Positions 13,501 through 22,369 of a stretch of DNA of 64,000 nt are shown one piece after another. A program made the translations under genes and the position numbers. The notes under the pieces are model-generated. The model was not told the DNA's origin and did no database searches. It saw only the letters and a program-made list of their open reading frames with translations. Each line of letters begins with the position of its first letter. The stretch's first letter is position 1. The DNA comes from Halichondria panicea (Eukaryota > Porifera > Demospongiae > Suberitida > Halichondriidae). The stretch covers positions 7,098,339-7,162,338 of the forward strand of contig NC_087379.1 in NCBI RefSeq assembly GCF_963675165.1. Reading direction: 5' to 3'.

Positions 13501-15312
13501 AATTCTGTGTACATGCTTAATCCATGACAACCACGAACATGTATACCCTCTATACGGTATTATGTTTTGATTTTAGATCAATGATACTCTGCTGCTCAAC
13601 TGCAACCCCCCTCCCTCCGTTTCTTTCAGCTTCCATAACATGGCAGTTACAGTAGGATACCATGTTTGAATTTTAAATTCCAAGAGGGGGAAAACCAAAT
13701 CCAAAGAGGAGGGTGGCAAAAGCCTCCCTAATTTCCCCCTGCCAATATTCACGTACAGTGTTTTGTCGAAATTTGCTGTTTTTTTTTCCTCCCAAAACTT
13801 ATAGCCAAAGAATAATTATTTATATCTGGAGGCATAAGTGTTCTATGTACTGCAGATAATTCACATATCCATTATAATGATGTCTCCAACATTGCCACTA
13901 CAATGTGGAAGCTGCTTTGATGTTATGGTAATTGTTCACTCCACTAATCAGTGTATAATTATAGGACCATCCGCTAAACGAGTCACTCTTCAAGAACTAG
14001 TAGAGCGATACAATCTGACTGACGAGCAACTCAACAGTGAAATAGAGGACTCTGAAACTCCCGAAATGGCCTCATGTTTTGATGATGTGGACCTTTATTC
14101 GAGTTCAATGGGGCTAGGTATTGCTGATCAAGCCGATGTGAAGAGGTTGTACCATAGTGAAGGTACTCGAGCAGCCATGATGAAGTGTTTGCAAATCTGG
14201 AAAGAACGTAATCCTTTTCAAGCAACTTACAGAGCTCTACTGGATATCGCACTGAGATTGGGGAAAGGAGACACAGCTCATCAAATCTGTCAGCAATTGA
14301 CCCAACGTAAGTACATGTACACATGTTACCACATGTCAGGTGACAAGCCCCCTCCGCCTAAGCCCTCTACTAAGTAGCTATTCAAAATTTGGCTCAAGAT
14401 TGAAATCGCAACAGAGAAGGCATTTGCCACAATCCCTATGATTGTGTGTATATACCATCATGCGTGCTTGTACACCTCCCTCCTAGACTGCACTGTTGAG
14501 GACTAGTGTATGAGAACCTTACCAAACTGATATACTGATTGTCTCCATATTGTACAGGAGGTGTGAGAGGTGTGGTCACTGGCTCGGACAGTATACAGGT
14601 ATCCTGCATGTACTGCTTGTATACAGTTTAGCTGTAAATAGATACTGAGTTTTCAAGTTGATTCAACTAGCAAGTATTTACAATCATATACATTTTGCTG
14701 TATACATGCACTGAAACACAGTGATTCTCACAGTCTAATTGTACCTGCTTCCTCAGGTTGAGGCTGGTGTTGCACGGAAGGTTCCGACTGTAGCCAGGAC
14801 TGTGGTGGACATTAATGTGCGTTTATTTGTTACGCACTTAAGTTAGCACAATTAACCGTGTATATACACTGCTAAAGGTTGCTTGGCTGACCTACATTGT
14901 ATGCATGTCCATGTTACAGTACTGTATGTTTGCAATCTCATTTCTTTTTGCTTAATTATCTTCTGTAGGAAGCCACTGAAGTACTGAGGACAACAGTTGG
15001 TGAGATGACCACCTCACAGCTTGGCTCTACTTTGGAGACTGTACTGTCACTAATGGAGAAAATTACGACTGCACTTCAGTGAGATGTCTACTATTTTAAT
15101 GGTAGCACTGTATTTACAATATGTCCCACCTCAGGTCATCTTCTCTGAGTGAGCTGACAGGCCACACTGACTCCATACGGACAGATGTTAGGTCCACTCG
15201 TCAACTGGCCATGAAGATTGTCAAGGAGTGCAACATTGGAGCCAGTCTCTCTAAGATGAAGACTTTATCTCGTCAGCTTGGACGGTTGGCCGAGGACAAA
15301 CTCGGAGACTAG
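1..15312 (+). CDS. Gene A: ankyrin-ZU5-Death-domain protein (5' end outside window)
   Basis: Exons read from splice sites and phase: 1-40, 1577-1675, 2845-2943, 5271-5369, 6925-7023, 8560-8658, 10138-10227, 10553-10602, 10660-10718, 10779-11270, 11326-11438, 11483-11647, 11697-11918, 12807-12916, 12975-13177, 13232-13342, 13965-14306, 14558-14598, 14757-14816, 14969-15078 and 15135-15312 (TAG). The five complete 99-bp exons each encode one 33-residue ankyrin repeat (DGxTPLxxAAxxG...LLSSGA). The 492-nt exon carries a ZU5 domain (SSGGHADFDNGVQVTVPANA). The next three exons lie where UPA sits in UNC5 and PIDD proteins, but I cannot confirm UPA. Helical exons follow, then a Death domain (13965-14306; IWKERNPFQATYRALL) and a second helical block. 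Likely a cytoplasmic adaptor or receptor; the role is inferred. The ankyrin exon just before 10138, present in genes B and C, is missing here. The final stop comes from a 4-nt deletion relative to 26166-26173. Confidence 0.8.
74..481. mobile_element. TA-target miniature inverted-repeat element (family M1)
   Basis: The ends are inverted copies over roughly 70 bp (GTACGGTGGYCCTGAGGTAC and its complement). The flanks read CTATA and TATAGG. The unoccupied sites at about 1706 and 29,670 read TCTATATAGGCAGC or close to it, consistent with a TA duplication and a Tc1/mariner-type non-autonomous element. No transposase is encoded. Confidence 0.8.
702..1312. mobile_element. 9-bp-TSD miniature element (family M2)
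   Basis: Starts TAGCCTCGTTCTCAGGCCGA and ends CTGGGAACGAGGCTA, with about 60 bp of imperfect terminal inverted repeat. It is flanked on both sides by AGTATATAC, a 9-bp target-site duplication. Long terminal repeats with 9-bp duplications resemble non-autonomous Mutator-like elements; the superfamily is inferred. Confidence 0.8.
1924..2368. mobile_element. 9-bp-TSD miniature element (family M3)
   Basis: Starts CAGAGGAGGTTGGCCACGTG and ends CGTGTCCAACCTCCTCTG. It is flanked by TAGTTTTAT at 1915-1923 and 2369-2377, a clean 9-bp duplication. It lies in the intron after the ankyrin exon 1577-1675, which is the intron that lacks the M1 element. Confidence 0.8.
2977..3398. mobile_element. M1 element, full copy
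   Basis: Same terminal repeats and TA flanks as the copy at 74-481, in the intron after the ankyrin exon 2845-2943. Confidence 0.8.
3628..5008. mobile_element. M2 element split by a nested insertion
   Basis: The M2 ends and flanking AGTATATAC copies (3619-3627, 5009-5017) are present. The element is enlarged by a second element at 4015-4777. Without that insert it matches the roughly 611-bp copies. Confidence 0.8.
4015..4777. mobile_element. 763-bp nested element with M2-like tips
   Basis: Begins TAGCCTCTACACAGGC and ends GCCTGGGAACGAGGCTA. It is flanked by GCATAGGTG at 4006-4014 and 4778-4786, a 9-bp duplication absent from the other M2 copies. The interior is unrelated to M2 and contains its own imperfect hairpin (AGGCTCTCC at about 4027 and GGAGAGCCT at about 4158). 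No convincing coding frame. Confidence 0.8.
5403..5820. mobile_element. M1 element, full copy
   Basis: Same TIRs and TA context as the other M1 copies, in the intron after the ankyrin exon 5271-5369. Confidence 0.8.
6050..6662. mobile_element. M2 element, full 613-bp copy
   Basis: TAGCCTCGTTCCCAGGC at the left and GCCTGGGAACGAGGCTA at the right, with AGTATATAC at 6041-6049 and 6663-6671. This is the cleanest reference copy in the window. Confidence 0.85.
7057..7464. mobile_element. M1 element, full copy
   Basis: Same ends as the other M1 copies. Slightly diverged at the left end (GGTGGCCGGCCC) and with small internal deletions. Confidence 0.75.
7694..8152. mobile_element. M2 element lacking its right end, joined to an M3 fragment
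   Basis: The left end and AGTATATAC flank are intact. Sequence follows M2 to GTGTATATTGC and then switches to the right part of M3 (AAGCTAGAAGTTTAC...CCAACCTCCTCTG, ending about 8231). The same junction recurs in three gene B introns. Confidence 0.75.
8374..8457. repeat. 84-bp near-perfect hairpin
   Basis: CTGCACAAGGTCAATGAATA at the left pairs with the complement ending CCTTGTGCAG. The centre is TAACGCATTAATTAGCTAA. Related hairpins occur at about 32,090-32,177, 33,720-33,808 and 35,337-35,428. A longer version with the same tips is at about 2,501-2,741. Confidence 0.7.
8692..9109. mobile_element. M1 element, full copy
   Basis: Same TIRs and TA context as the others, in the intron after the ankyrin exon 8560-8658. 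Confidence 0.8.
9339..9770. mobile_element. M2 element truncated at its right end
   Basis: The left end and AGTATATAC are present. The match stops at ACACGTGCACT and continues into unrelated sequence beginning TAGGGGAGCAACA. The next ankyrin exon found in genes B and C is missing beyond this point, so the junction marks a deletion. Confidence 0.7.
9771..9905. repeat. Dispersed repeat, inverted copy of about 20,080-20,195
   Basis: The stretch from TAGGGGAGCAA to CACCCTCCAAGGAGC matches, in reverse complement, the segment around CTCCTTGGAGGGTGAGCC at 20,080-20,195 and its copy at about 46,873-46,990. It contains the palindrome CCCCTCTAATTAATTAGAGG. Confidence 0.6.
10493..10540. repeat. (AC)n microsatellite
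   Basis: About 24 AC dinucleotides preceded by a C run, in the intron just before the 50-nt exon 10553-10602. Equivalent tracts lie at 38,934-38,977 and 50,312-50,381. Confidence 0.95.
12057..12640. repeat. Dispersed element in a gene A intron (family D)
   Basis: Runs from about GAAAGCACCG to TACCTCGCTTACGCATGCGC. It matches, in reverse orientation, 52,112-52,627 (gene C intron), and more distantly 23,272-23,735 (piggyBac intron). It contains a (CA)n tract at about 12,571. Right after it a short piece of the preceding exon end is repeated (AAAGTTGCTGTGGATAC). Confidence 0.6.
13383..13562. repeat. Inverted-repeat element in a gene A intron
   Basis: TACCGTATAGCGGGTATATT at the left is the approximate complement of TATACCCTCTATACGGTA at the right. 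Copies are at about 41,974-42,150 (gene B); 53,058 onward (gene C) is a shortened copy. Confidence 0.6.
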
Positions 15313-15387
15313 GTGAGAATATATTGTACCAGGGTTTAGGGTAGGGGATTAAACTTCCCCTAAAAACATTTTGTGGAATAATGGCAT

Positions 15388-15685
15388 CAGGGTTTCATAC
15401 AGGATTTTTAGCTGGGAGAGGGAAACGTTTAATTAAGGGGGGTCTGAGGGTCCTCTCCCGGAAAAATTTTTGCGGAATGGTTATCTGAGGTGCAATTTGG
15501 GTTTTTGTGTGCTTCAAACCATACATTTTACTATAGCCTATAATAAGATTGTAGATATTTTAATGGAGAAAAGTCGTACATTTTTATTATGACATCATTA
15601 ATTTTCAGATTTCTAGGGGGGGGGGGGAATTTTGGCTGGGGGTAGGAAATCCCAGGGCCCCCCCCTCCCTCTGTATGAAACCCTG
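15388..15685. mobile_element. hAT-like miniature element (CAGGGTTTCATACAG ends)
   Basis: Begins CAGGGTTTCATACAG and ends CTGTATGAAACCCTG, a perfect 15-bp inverted repeat. It is flanked by AATGGCAT and ATTGGCAT, an 8-bp duplication with one mismatch. Copies at about 26,247-26,537 and 43,991-44,284 are in the matching introns of the partial duplicate and gene B. Superfamily inferred from the 8-bp duplication. Confidence 0.65.
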
Positions 15686-15791
15686 CATTGGCATCATCAA
15701 CAAAAACCAGTTATAAGTAGACTCTACTGTATTAAACACTGTGATATGTACACTATTATCTCTGCCCTACTATAATGCATATAATGGACTC

Positions 15792-16067
15792 AGGGTTTCA
15801 TCTAGTGGGGGGGGGGTCAGGGGTCAGGGGTGAACAATCACACTAATATGCTCAGCTTCCTCCTTGTAGAATAATGACATCATCACATTGGTAATGTAGG
15901 TACATGTAACCACAGTCATAAGGTAAAATCTACGTACTGTCTATGATGTGCAATATGCAACTATACACTGTGATGCATTAGCATGTAATAGGGGTGTGGT
16001 CAACAGCGTGGCCAAACATTATGCCACCCCCCCCCCCCCCAACTTCTGATCCTAGATGAAACCCGGA
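15792..16067. mobile_element. Second short inverted-repeat element (CAGGGTTTCATCTAG ends)
   Basis: Begins CAGGGTTTCATCTAG with a G run. A matching inverted end, CTAGATGAAACCCGG, lies at about 16,052. Copies are near 26,644 and 44,390. The target duplication is not clear. Confidence 0.5.
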
Positions 16068-16285
16068 TGGTGAGTGTAGGCCCCAACAATTCAACAATTG
16101 TGCGGTGCGCTCTACCGCACATCCTCACACAAATGTTCATCCTAGATGAAACTCAGTACATGTGTATGTTGTATATCTGTAATATTAACTGTCAGGAGCT
16201 TATTTACTCTGGAGCTCTTTGTTGAACTGCATGCAATCCACGTACACCATTTCCTTTGCTGACCCTCACCCTATCCACACTACAG

Positions 16286-16327
16286 GCCTGGCAGAGAGTG
16301 TTCAAACATTGCCAAGAACATTTGATG
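16286..16327 (+). pseudogene. Remnant of a second Death-domain exon (internal deletion)
   Basis: After a splice acceptor the sequence reads GCCTGGCAGAGAG, the start of the intact gene C exon at 53670. It then jumps to the end of that exon (TGTTCAAACATTGCC). About 270 nt coding the Death-domain core are missing. The same junction is at 27137-27178 and 44889-44930. It could be spliced as a 42-nt exon but would not give a Death fold. Confidence 0.7.
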
Positions 16328-16564
16328 GTAAACTTACATAGTACATGTGTTAGCGTATTATTTGTTTTGTGATGGATCTGTATTTTTATCAGTTTGAATG
16401 CACGTATAATTATTTGTTTTTGGATGATGTAAGCAGACTATGAATAGTCCTATTCGTTTAAGAGCCTGGAATTCTGATTGCTATTTGAACGCCCACTAAC
16501 TACTTCCTGTATAGCTTCCGCAGTAAAATTGTGCTGAGCTGGCACACCCTTTTACATTGAAGTC

Positions 16565-17104
16565 CAGAGGAGGTACGACACGGTCACATGACCAGCCAAA
16601 AGGATTATGAATCTCATTAACTTGTGCATGAATATCATTCAACACTGTATACTTTGATAGTGGATTTGGTTTGGCATGTATCTTTCAAGAAATACACTTG
16701 ACGTTTCTAAGATCAGGATGGTTCATTGCTGGGCTTATACTAATATGAAATAGCTTTTCAACCAGTTTCAACCACCACTTAGATTTTGAGATATTATTGT
16801 TTTTAGTATAATCCTGTTTTAGAGTGTTTAATAAGTATTCTGTGCCTGCATTCAGGATAGGATCACTGCCAACATCTGAGCCTTGGTTGTTACAACAAAT
16901 CTAATCTCTACTTGTAAAACTCTAGCTACTAGCCAGCAACAAATTCACTGAGTTTTATGCTCTAAACTTGTCTCTTTATGGCGCTCACTTGCCACCAGTT
17001 GAATGCCGTCATTGGAATGCATTTTTAACGACTTCTTTGTCTTTCTTGCCTTCAATCAAGAAATAGCAGCCACGTGAGCTTAACCGCGTGTCGTACCTCC
17101 TCTG
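16565..17104. mobile_element. M3-like element, 540 bp, 9-bp TSD
   Basis: Begins CAGAGGAGGTACGACACGG and ends CGTGTCGTACCTCCTCTG. ATTGAAGTC flanks it at 16556-16564 and 17105-17113. The tips resemble the element at 1924-2368. It is part of an insertion of about 1.8 kb present in gene A only. Confidence 0.8.
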
Positions 17105-17120
17105 ATTGAAGTCATTGTAA

Positions 17121-18262
17121 AATCAATGCGTTTTGCAGCCTCTGCATTCTGCAATGCATGCGCTATTATTCTAAATAAAGGAAGTTTGTGAAATATTGAA
17201 GTAAGAGCTACACAAAGTACAATGGTTTTTGTCCCAGAGATCGAGAGTGTTTGTCAACTGTCAGTGAGCTAGCTGGTCTTGAAGATACCTACTATACACA
17301 CAGTAAGTGCAGTAGTAGTAGATCTAAGAGGTAGTCTAATGCTCAAGGATGATGGAACATCTTATATACATAGTAGGCATCTGCAGAATTGTGTGGAGGA
17401 GATGTTCCACCATCTTTGAGCATTAGTTTACCTCTTAGATCTACTACTACTGCACTATACTGCACTTACTGTGTATATAGTAGGTATCTTCAAGACCAGC
17501 TAGCTCACTGATAGCAGGGGCGTAGCCAGACTTTTGAGACAGGGGTTTCTTCAGAAAAATCAGCGGCGCGATAGCGCCGGGAAATTTTTGTTGCCACGCC
17601 CACTTCCGGTACCACACCCTCTTGATTGGGGCACACCTACTGCTTATTGACTATTGTTCATGACTTTTTTACATGTTTGTGAGAAGCTAGCTAGCTATAG
17701 ACGTAACACACTAGGCATGCAGGTGCCAATTGTGTATTGCTAGTCTAGCTGAGCAACAATTAAATGTCATTTACCTGAGAGGTTTCATGTGGCTGAGATT
17801 GTTCTAAACTTGTACACTTCCTGAATAAAGTTGTGCTTAGAGCTGAGTCTGAGAATACTGGAGCATTCAGGATTGATACTAGATCTAGAACTTAAGTCTT
17901 GGTCTTCTTTGTTTGAGGTAGCTAGCTAGCTGAGACTAACTAGTTGAGACAAAGCCAAAGTGAAACGCTTCACGGTGCTGCTCTGCTTATTGATTTGCAG
18001 CCACGTGTGAAAAGATGGGCAGGGCTGCATGATTTCAATTATAGGGAGCCCTGCCCAATTTTCTCAGCAGCTCCTGGGGGGGTTTCTGGGCAACCAGGAA
18101 ACAATGGTAGCTACGCCCCTGGATAGTTGACAAACACTCTAGATCTCTGGGACAAAAACCATTGTGTAGCTCTTACTTCAATATTTCACAAACTTCTTTT
18201 ATTTAGAATAATAGCGCATGCATGCATTGCAGAATGCAGAGGCTGCAAAAACGCATTGATGG
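17121..18262. repeat. Large imperfect palindrome interrupted by another element
   Basis: The left arm (about 17,121-17,362; ATCAATGCGTTTTGCAGCC, GAAGTAAGAGCTACACAA) is repeated in reverse complement at 17,401-17,510 plus 18,122-18,262. The loop is near 17,363-17,400. The right arm is split by the 607-bp element at 17515-18121. This segment is absent from gene B and from the partial duplicate. Confidence 0.75.
17515..18121. mobile_element. Element with CAGGGGCGTAGC ends
   Basis: Begins CAGGGGCGTAGCCAG and ends TAGCTACGCCCCTG. GATAG flanks it at 17510-17514 and 18122-18126, and removing one copy restores the palindrome arm. The short 62-codon frame inside shows no recognisable domain. Confidence 0.7.
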
Positions 18263-18548
18263 ACTATTGTTAGTCACATTGTTATGGTGGTCATGTACTG
18301 TCATGCTCCCTCATGATTGTTATGCCTTGATGCGTATGGTCCATGCAGGGGCACACAGTTATCTGTTTGTGTGTGCATGTGTGTGTGTGTATTCCAGCTG
18401 TAACTGTCCTTCTATTAGCAGTATACAAGCGTCATATCACCTTCTAGGTATAGGGTAGTTGAATAACATTGTGTAACTAGCAATGATAGAATTGGGGATC
18501 TTTACCAAACCAGCAAACTAGCAAAGAAGAAAAGAGACCCTGCATGGT

Positions 18549-18650
18549 GCAACTTACAGAGCTCTTGTGAAACTACTCCTAAGAATGAGGAAATATGACA
18601 TTGCTAGTAAAGTGTTCAAACATTGCCAAGAGAATGGTAAACTTACATAG
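18549..18650 (+). pseudogene. Fragment of the 3' part of a Death-domain exon
   Basis: GCAACTTACAGAGCTCTTGT onward matches the C-terminal helices and stop of the gene C Death exon (53,896-53,998), ending in the same ACTTACATAG. The 5' part is missing. Copies are at 27574-27664 and 45333-45434. Confidence 0.65.
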
Positions 18651-18895
18651 TACATGTGTAGCGTAACATAATCTGTTTTGTGATGGATCCATGCTTGTGG
18701 GTAGAATTTGAATGCTCCTAATTTATACTAGGGATGCATTTGTGAGTCAGAAGTATATGATCCTCTACCTGCCTACATTGTACGAGAGCTTAGCTTACAA
18801 GCCCCCTCATAACAATGACCTCAAGGACTGATAATGCATTTATCATACACATGAATTGTGTCACATGACTATGTGCTACTGTTTCAATGTTACAG

Positions 18896-19907
18896 TGTTG
18901 TACAGTGCGTGAGGTGTGTGCCAAGTTCACCTCCATGCCATTGTCACTGAGGTGACGAGTACTGTCTCAATACTAGCCCTTTAAAATGTACACATTTACA
19001 ATCTGGCCACTTTAATTACAAGTGGTTGTTAACGCCAGTGAGCTAGTTTTGTAGTAGCTAATAGCAGATTTACTTCTGTTGGAAGGTCACATTTCATTTC
19101 TACCATTTGCTCACTGTACATGCAGGCGTATAAGTCGGTTGTCATTTGAATATTTCTTCTCTTAATTAGAGTGTGTGAGGAGGAGGTCAAGGCGAGGATG
19201 GGATTGGTGGAGTGTGTCAACCACAACCTAGTGGAGCCCTACCATCATCTACGAGAAACACGGTGACTATGTACTCTGAACCTTCATACCTTGGTTACTA
19301 CACAGCTAACAAGTGTTTAAATCTAGTGCCTGGATAGTCTGTATCAGCAGTTGTATTATATAAAGTGAAACCTCCGAAAATGTGTGCAGCATTTATTTGT
19401 GACGTTTGTTCTCTGTATTGAGTCTGAGGTGGTCCTTTACAGTGGTACCTAGGAAAGTGATTTTGTAGACTGAAGCATTGTCCTTTGTAGCTACACAGAG
19501 AGATGTTTAATTGAGTGTCCTTTATTCAGAAGGTCCTTTATCAGAGGTTCCACTGGTATTCATATTGATGTTGGTACTGTGTTTCCTGTGTAGGTGAGTA
19601 TGTTGAAGTTCACTCTGCTGCTAATGCCCAATGGATCACAAAGGTGAACATCTGAAACTCTCCTGCCTGTACAATTCATGTTGTGTAGTGCAGGCTGTGT
19701 GTATGACAGCGTTCTGTAGTTTGAGGTGTACGTACGTATGACATCATTGCCATTGTTTGTCTGGTGTGTTCATGCACTGTATTGGTTTGATTGTGTGTAC
19801 ACTACAACATTCAGTGATTGTCATTCCCCACAGACTCACCAGTGGCTCCTTTGACCCTGCATGAGCTAGTGTCTTCACAGCTGAAACTGGAAGATCCTCG
19901 ACTGAAT
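18896..19907 (+). pseudogene. Orphan exons downstream of gene A
   Basis: Three exon-like blocks with splice signals: 18896-18951 (REVCAKFTSMPLSLR in frame with the next), 19170-19262 (VCEEEVKARMGLVECVN...) and 19834-19907 (LTLHELVSSQLKLEDP, resembling the first helix of the gene A Death exon). A short block near 19,595-19,643 (CTGCTGCTAATGCCC) changes frame compared with gene B. They follow the stop of gene A and phases between blocks do not all match, so I treat them as remnants; use in another isoform is possible. Confidence 0.5.
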
Positions 19908-20535
19908 GTGAGTACATACAAATTAGCTCTATTAATTAGGACAGTCAGTTATTTCATGGGAAATTCTTTTAAACCTGTTCCAAAGTCTGTTTCAAAGCTT
20001 TCAGAAAATCATAAAAATTGGGAAATTAGATCAATGATACTAGTTACGGCCATTGAAGCCCCCCCTCCGTTTAATTGCTCCTTGGAGGGTGAGCCGGACC
20101 ATGTTTGATGACTGGTTAGGCAGCCCCTCTAATTAATTAAAGGAATGCAACCCGCTAGTTAAATAATAATCAGGTTTTTCTATTGCTCCCCTAATTAAGT
20201 ACTTGGGGGTACAGACGTGGCCTAGCCACCAGTCATAGCTTCAGCTCAGTCATGCCCTAACCACATGCAGAGAAGTTTACCCTAACCCTTAACAACAGAT
20301 ATGAAGAGCAAGCATTACTATACAGTATACTTTTAAATACAGGGAATTAAAGTTATGGCAGCTAAAAGAGTCCCTAAACCATTGAGCTTTTAGAAAATCA
20401 TTGACAACGATGCTTATTTATGGCAAGAGCACTTACGATTATACGCCATGACGTAACGTTGCGGGGACACCCCCACAGCCATATTAATTTTCAAAAAATG
20501 CACAAAATTTATTAGTCTGTAGAAAACAGTGCGTA

Positions 20536-20855
20536 ACTCGAAAGCGCTTCAAGTTTTGATTGTGCAAGTTAGCCTAGGAAGAAAGACTAGTCAAAGATCT
20601 ACAGGATGATGCCTGAATCACTTACTATCTCGAAGGTTTGGCAGTGATCTGTTTCTATCAAGCGGTAAGTAGTTGTTGCGTATAGTTCTACTTTGATACA
20701 TGCCTGTTTAGATTCGCTAGAAGCTTCATACAGTCTAATATTTATTGTGCTAGGTATATAGGACGTAGCTGCTGAGTTTGTAGTGCTGAGAGGCCTTGCT
20801 TAACTTTTTTTGTGTGTAAGTGCACTAGGTACTAGGTGTGGCTGATCACCAGATG
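20536..20855. repeat. 320-bp direct repeat, copy 1
   Basis: From CTCGAAAGCGCTTC to GTGGCTGATCACCAGATG. It matches 20911-21230 with scattered differences. No reading frame is evident in this gene-free stretch between gene A remnants and the piggyBac gene. Confidence 0.75.
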
Positions 20856-20910
20856 GCGACGTGTGTGAAAGTTAAAACAAAGAAGCAGTTGAGTGGCAGT
20901 AAGGTTATAA

Positions 20911-21230
20911 CTAGAAAGCCCTTCGACTTTTGAGTGTGCAAATTAGCCTAGGAAGAAAGACTAGTCAAAGATCTACAGGATAATGCCCGAATGGCTTACT
21001 ATCTGGAAGGTTTGGCTGTCATCTGCTACTGTCAAGCGGTAAGTAGTAGTTGCGTATAATACTGCTTTGATACATGCCTGTTTAGATTCGCTAGAAGCTT
21101 CATACAGTCTAATACTTATTGTAGTAGGTATATAGTACATAGCTGTAGATTTTGTAGTGCTGAGAGGCTTTGCTTAGCCTTTTTTGTGCAGCTACACAAC
21201 AAGGTACTGGGTGTGGCTGATCACCAGATG
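20911..21230. repeat. 320-bp direct repeat, copy 2
   Basis: Second copy of the block at 20536-20855, separated from it by 55 bp. It could be a subterminal repeat of the neighbouring transposon or an independent tandem duplication. Confidence 0.75.
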
Positions 21231-22245
21231 TAAGTGTTAATAATAATAGATGTTGAAAGCTTCCCAAGGGTGCCTGACTTGTACACTTTGATTCTGGTGT
21301 ACCGTTACAGTAGTTGTATACAGTGCATGCCGTTTCAGATTTGCTAAAAGCTATAACATCTAGATTTGTATTATATAGTAAAACGCGGTTCTTTGTGCAG
21401 GTACACTATGTCGTCGAAAATCACCAGGAACTAAGTAACAGTGGAAGCAAGGTAAGCCAACCTGTACTACTATAGGCTTCTCTTTCCTATTGTGAACATG
21501 AGTGATAGCAGTTGTTTTTTCAAGTATAAAATTAATAATAGATCATAATAATTATAGGCACACAGATTACTGTTCTTCAGATCATTGTTCTTTGTTTTTG
21601 TGCCACAGATAAAAACAGTCCTGCTGTGGGTTACCATTGTGGCATAGCCACACTCCTCACTCCTCACAGTACCACGATGTGTCTGTTCTGTTTCCCCTTT
21701 CGCTACAATGGGAACATCTTCCTCGACGTCGTTTCGATGGACATGGTGCAGTCCAATCCTTCAAGGGGAAATGTTGCAATTGAAGTGGCACGATTGCACC
21801 ACCAGTACGACCTGCTCGACGCCGACTACAATATTGAGCAATGAGCTTCTTGGCCAATTGAAGGCGAAACTCTTTGATGTTCTTTAGTTTCGGGTGAGCG
21901 TTTGCATGCTTGTACAATATATAGGCGTTAGTAATAGCCACGTTGAACAAAAACATAAAAACGTATTTGTAAACTTTTTGCTTTTTGTTCGGCAGCTGTA
22001 GTAGCCCCTGAGCTGGTCACCCCTGTCAACTCCGCCCATATGCTGGTTGTACGTCATTATTGACTCTGGACAAGATACGGAGATGCGGGTTCCATCCTTC
22101 TGTCGTCGCAGAACAGAACTGGTAGCTGCGGGCTGGGTGTTTGTAGAGAGGACATTGACGACTCTGTTGTCCTTCCAGGAGACGCCCGTCACTTTTCCCT
22201 TCTGGAATGTCTTGGACTCACCCCTGTGTAAAGGTAAAGGCAAAT

Positions 22246-22277
22246 CAGTGTGTGTGTGTGTGTGCATTTCGTGCGCG

Positions 22278-22309
<32 letters not shown>

Positions 22310-22369
22310 ATTACGTGTGTGTGGGTATATGTCACACATGTGTTTGTATGTGTGTGTGTGTGTTGGTGA
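22246..22369. repeat. (GT)n-rich tracts
   Basis: Interrupted GT runs within the last intron of the piggyBac gene. Confidence 0.85.

Noticed and set aside
18222..18458. 78-codon frame repeated at 27270 and 45022 (DCYALMRMVHAGAHS...)
   Set aside because: Shared only because the intron or 3' region is duplicated; it includes a GT microsatellite and no recognisable domain.
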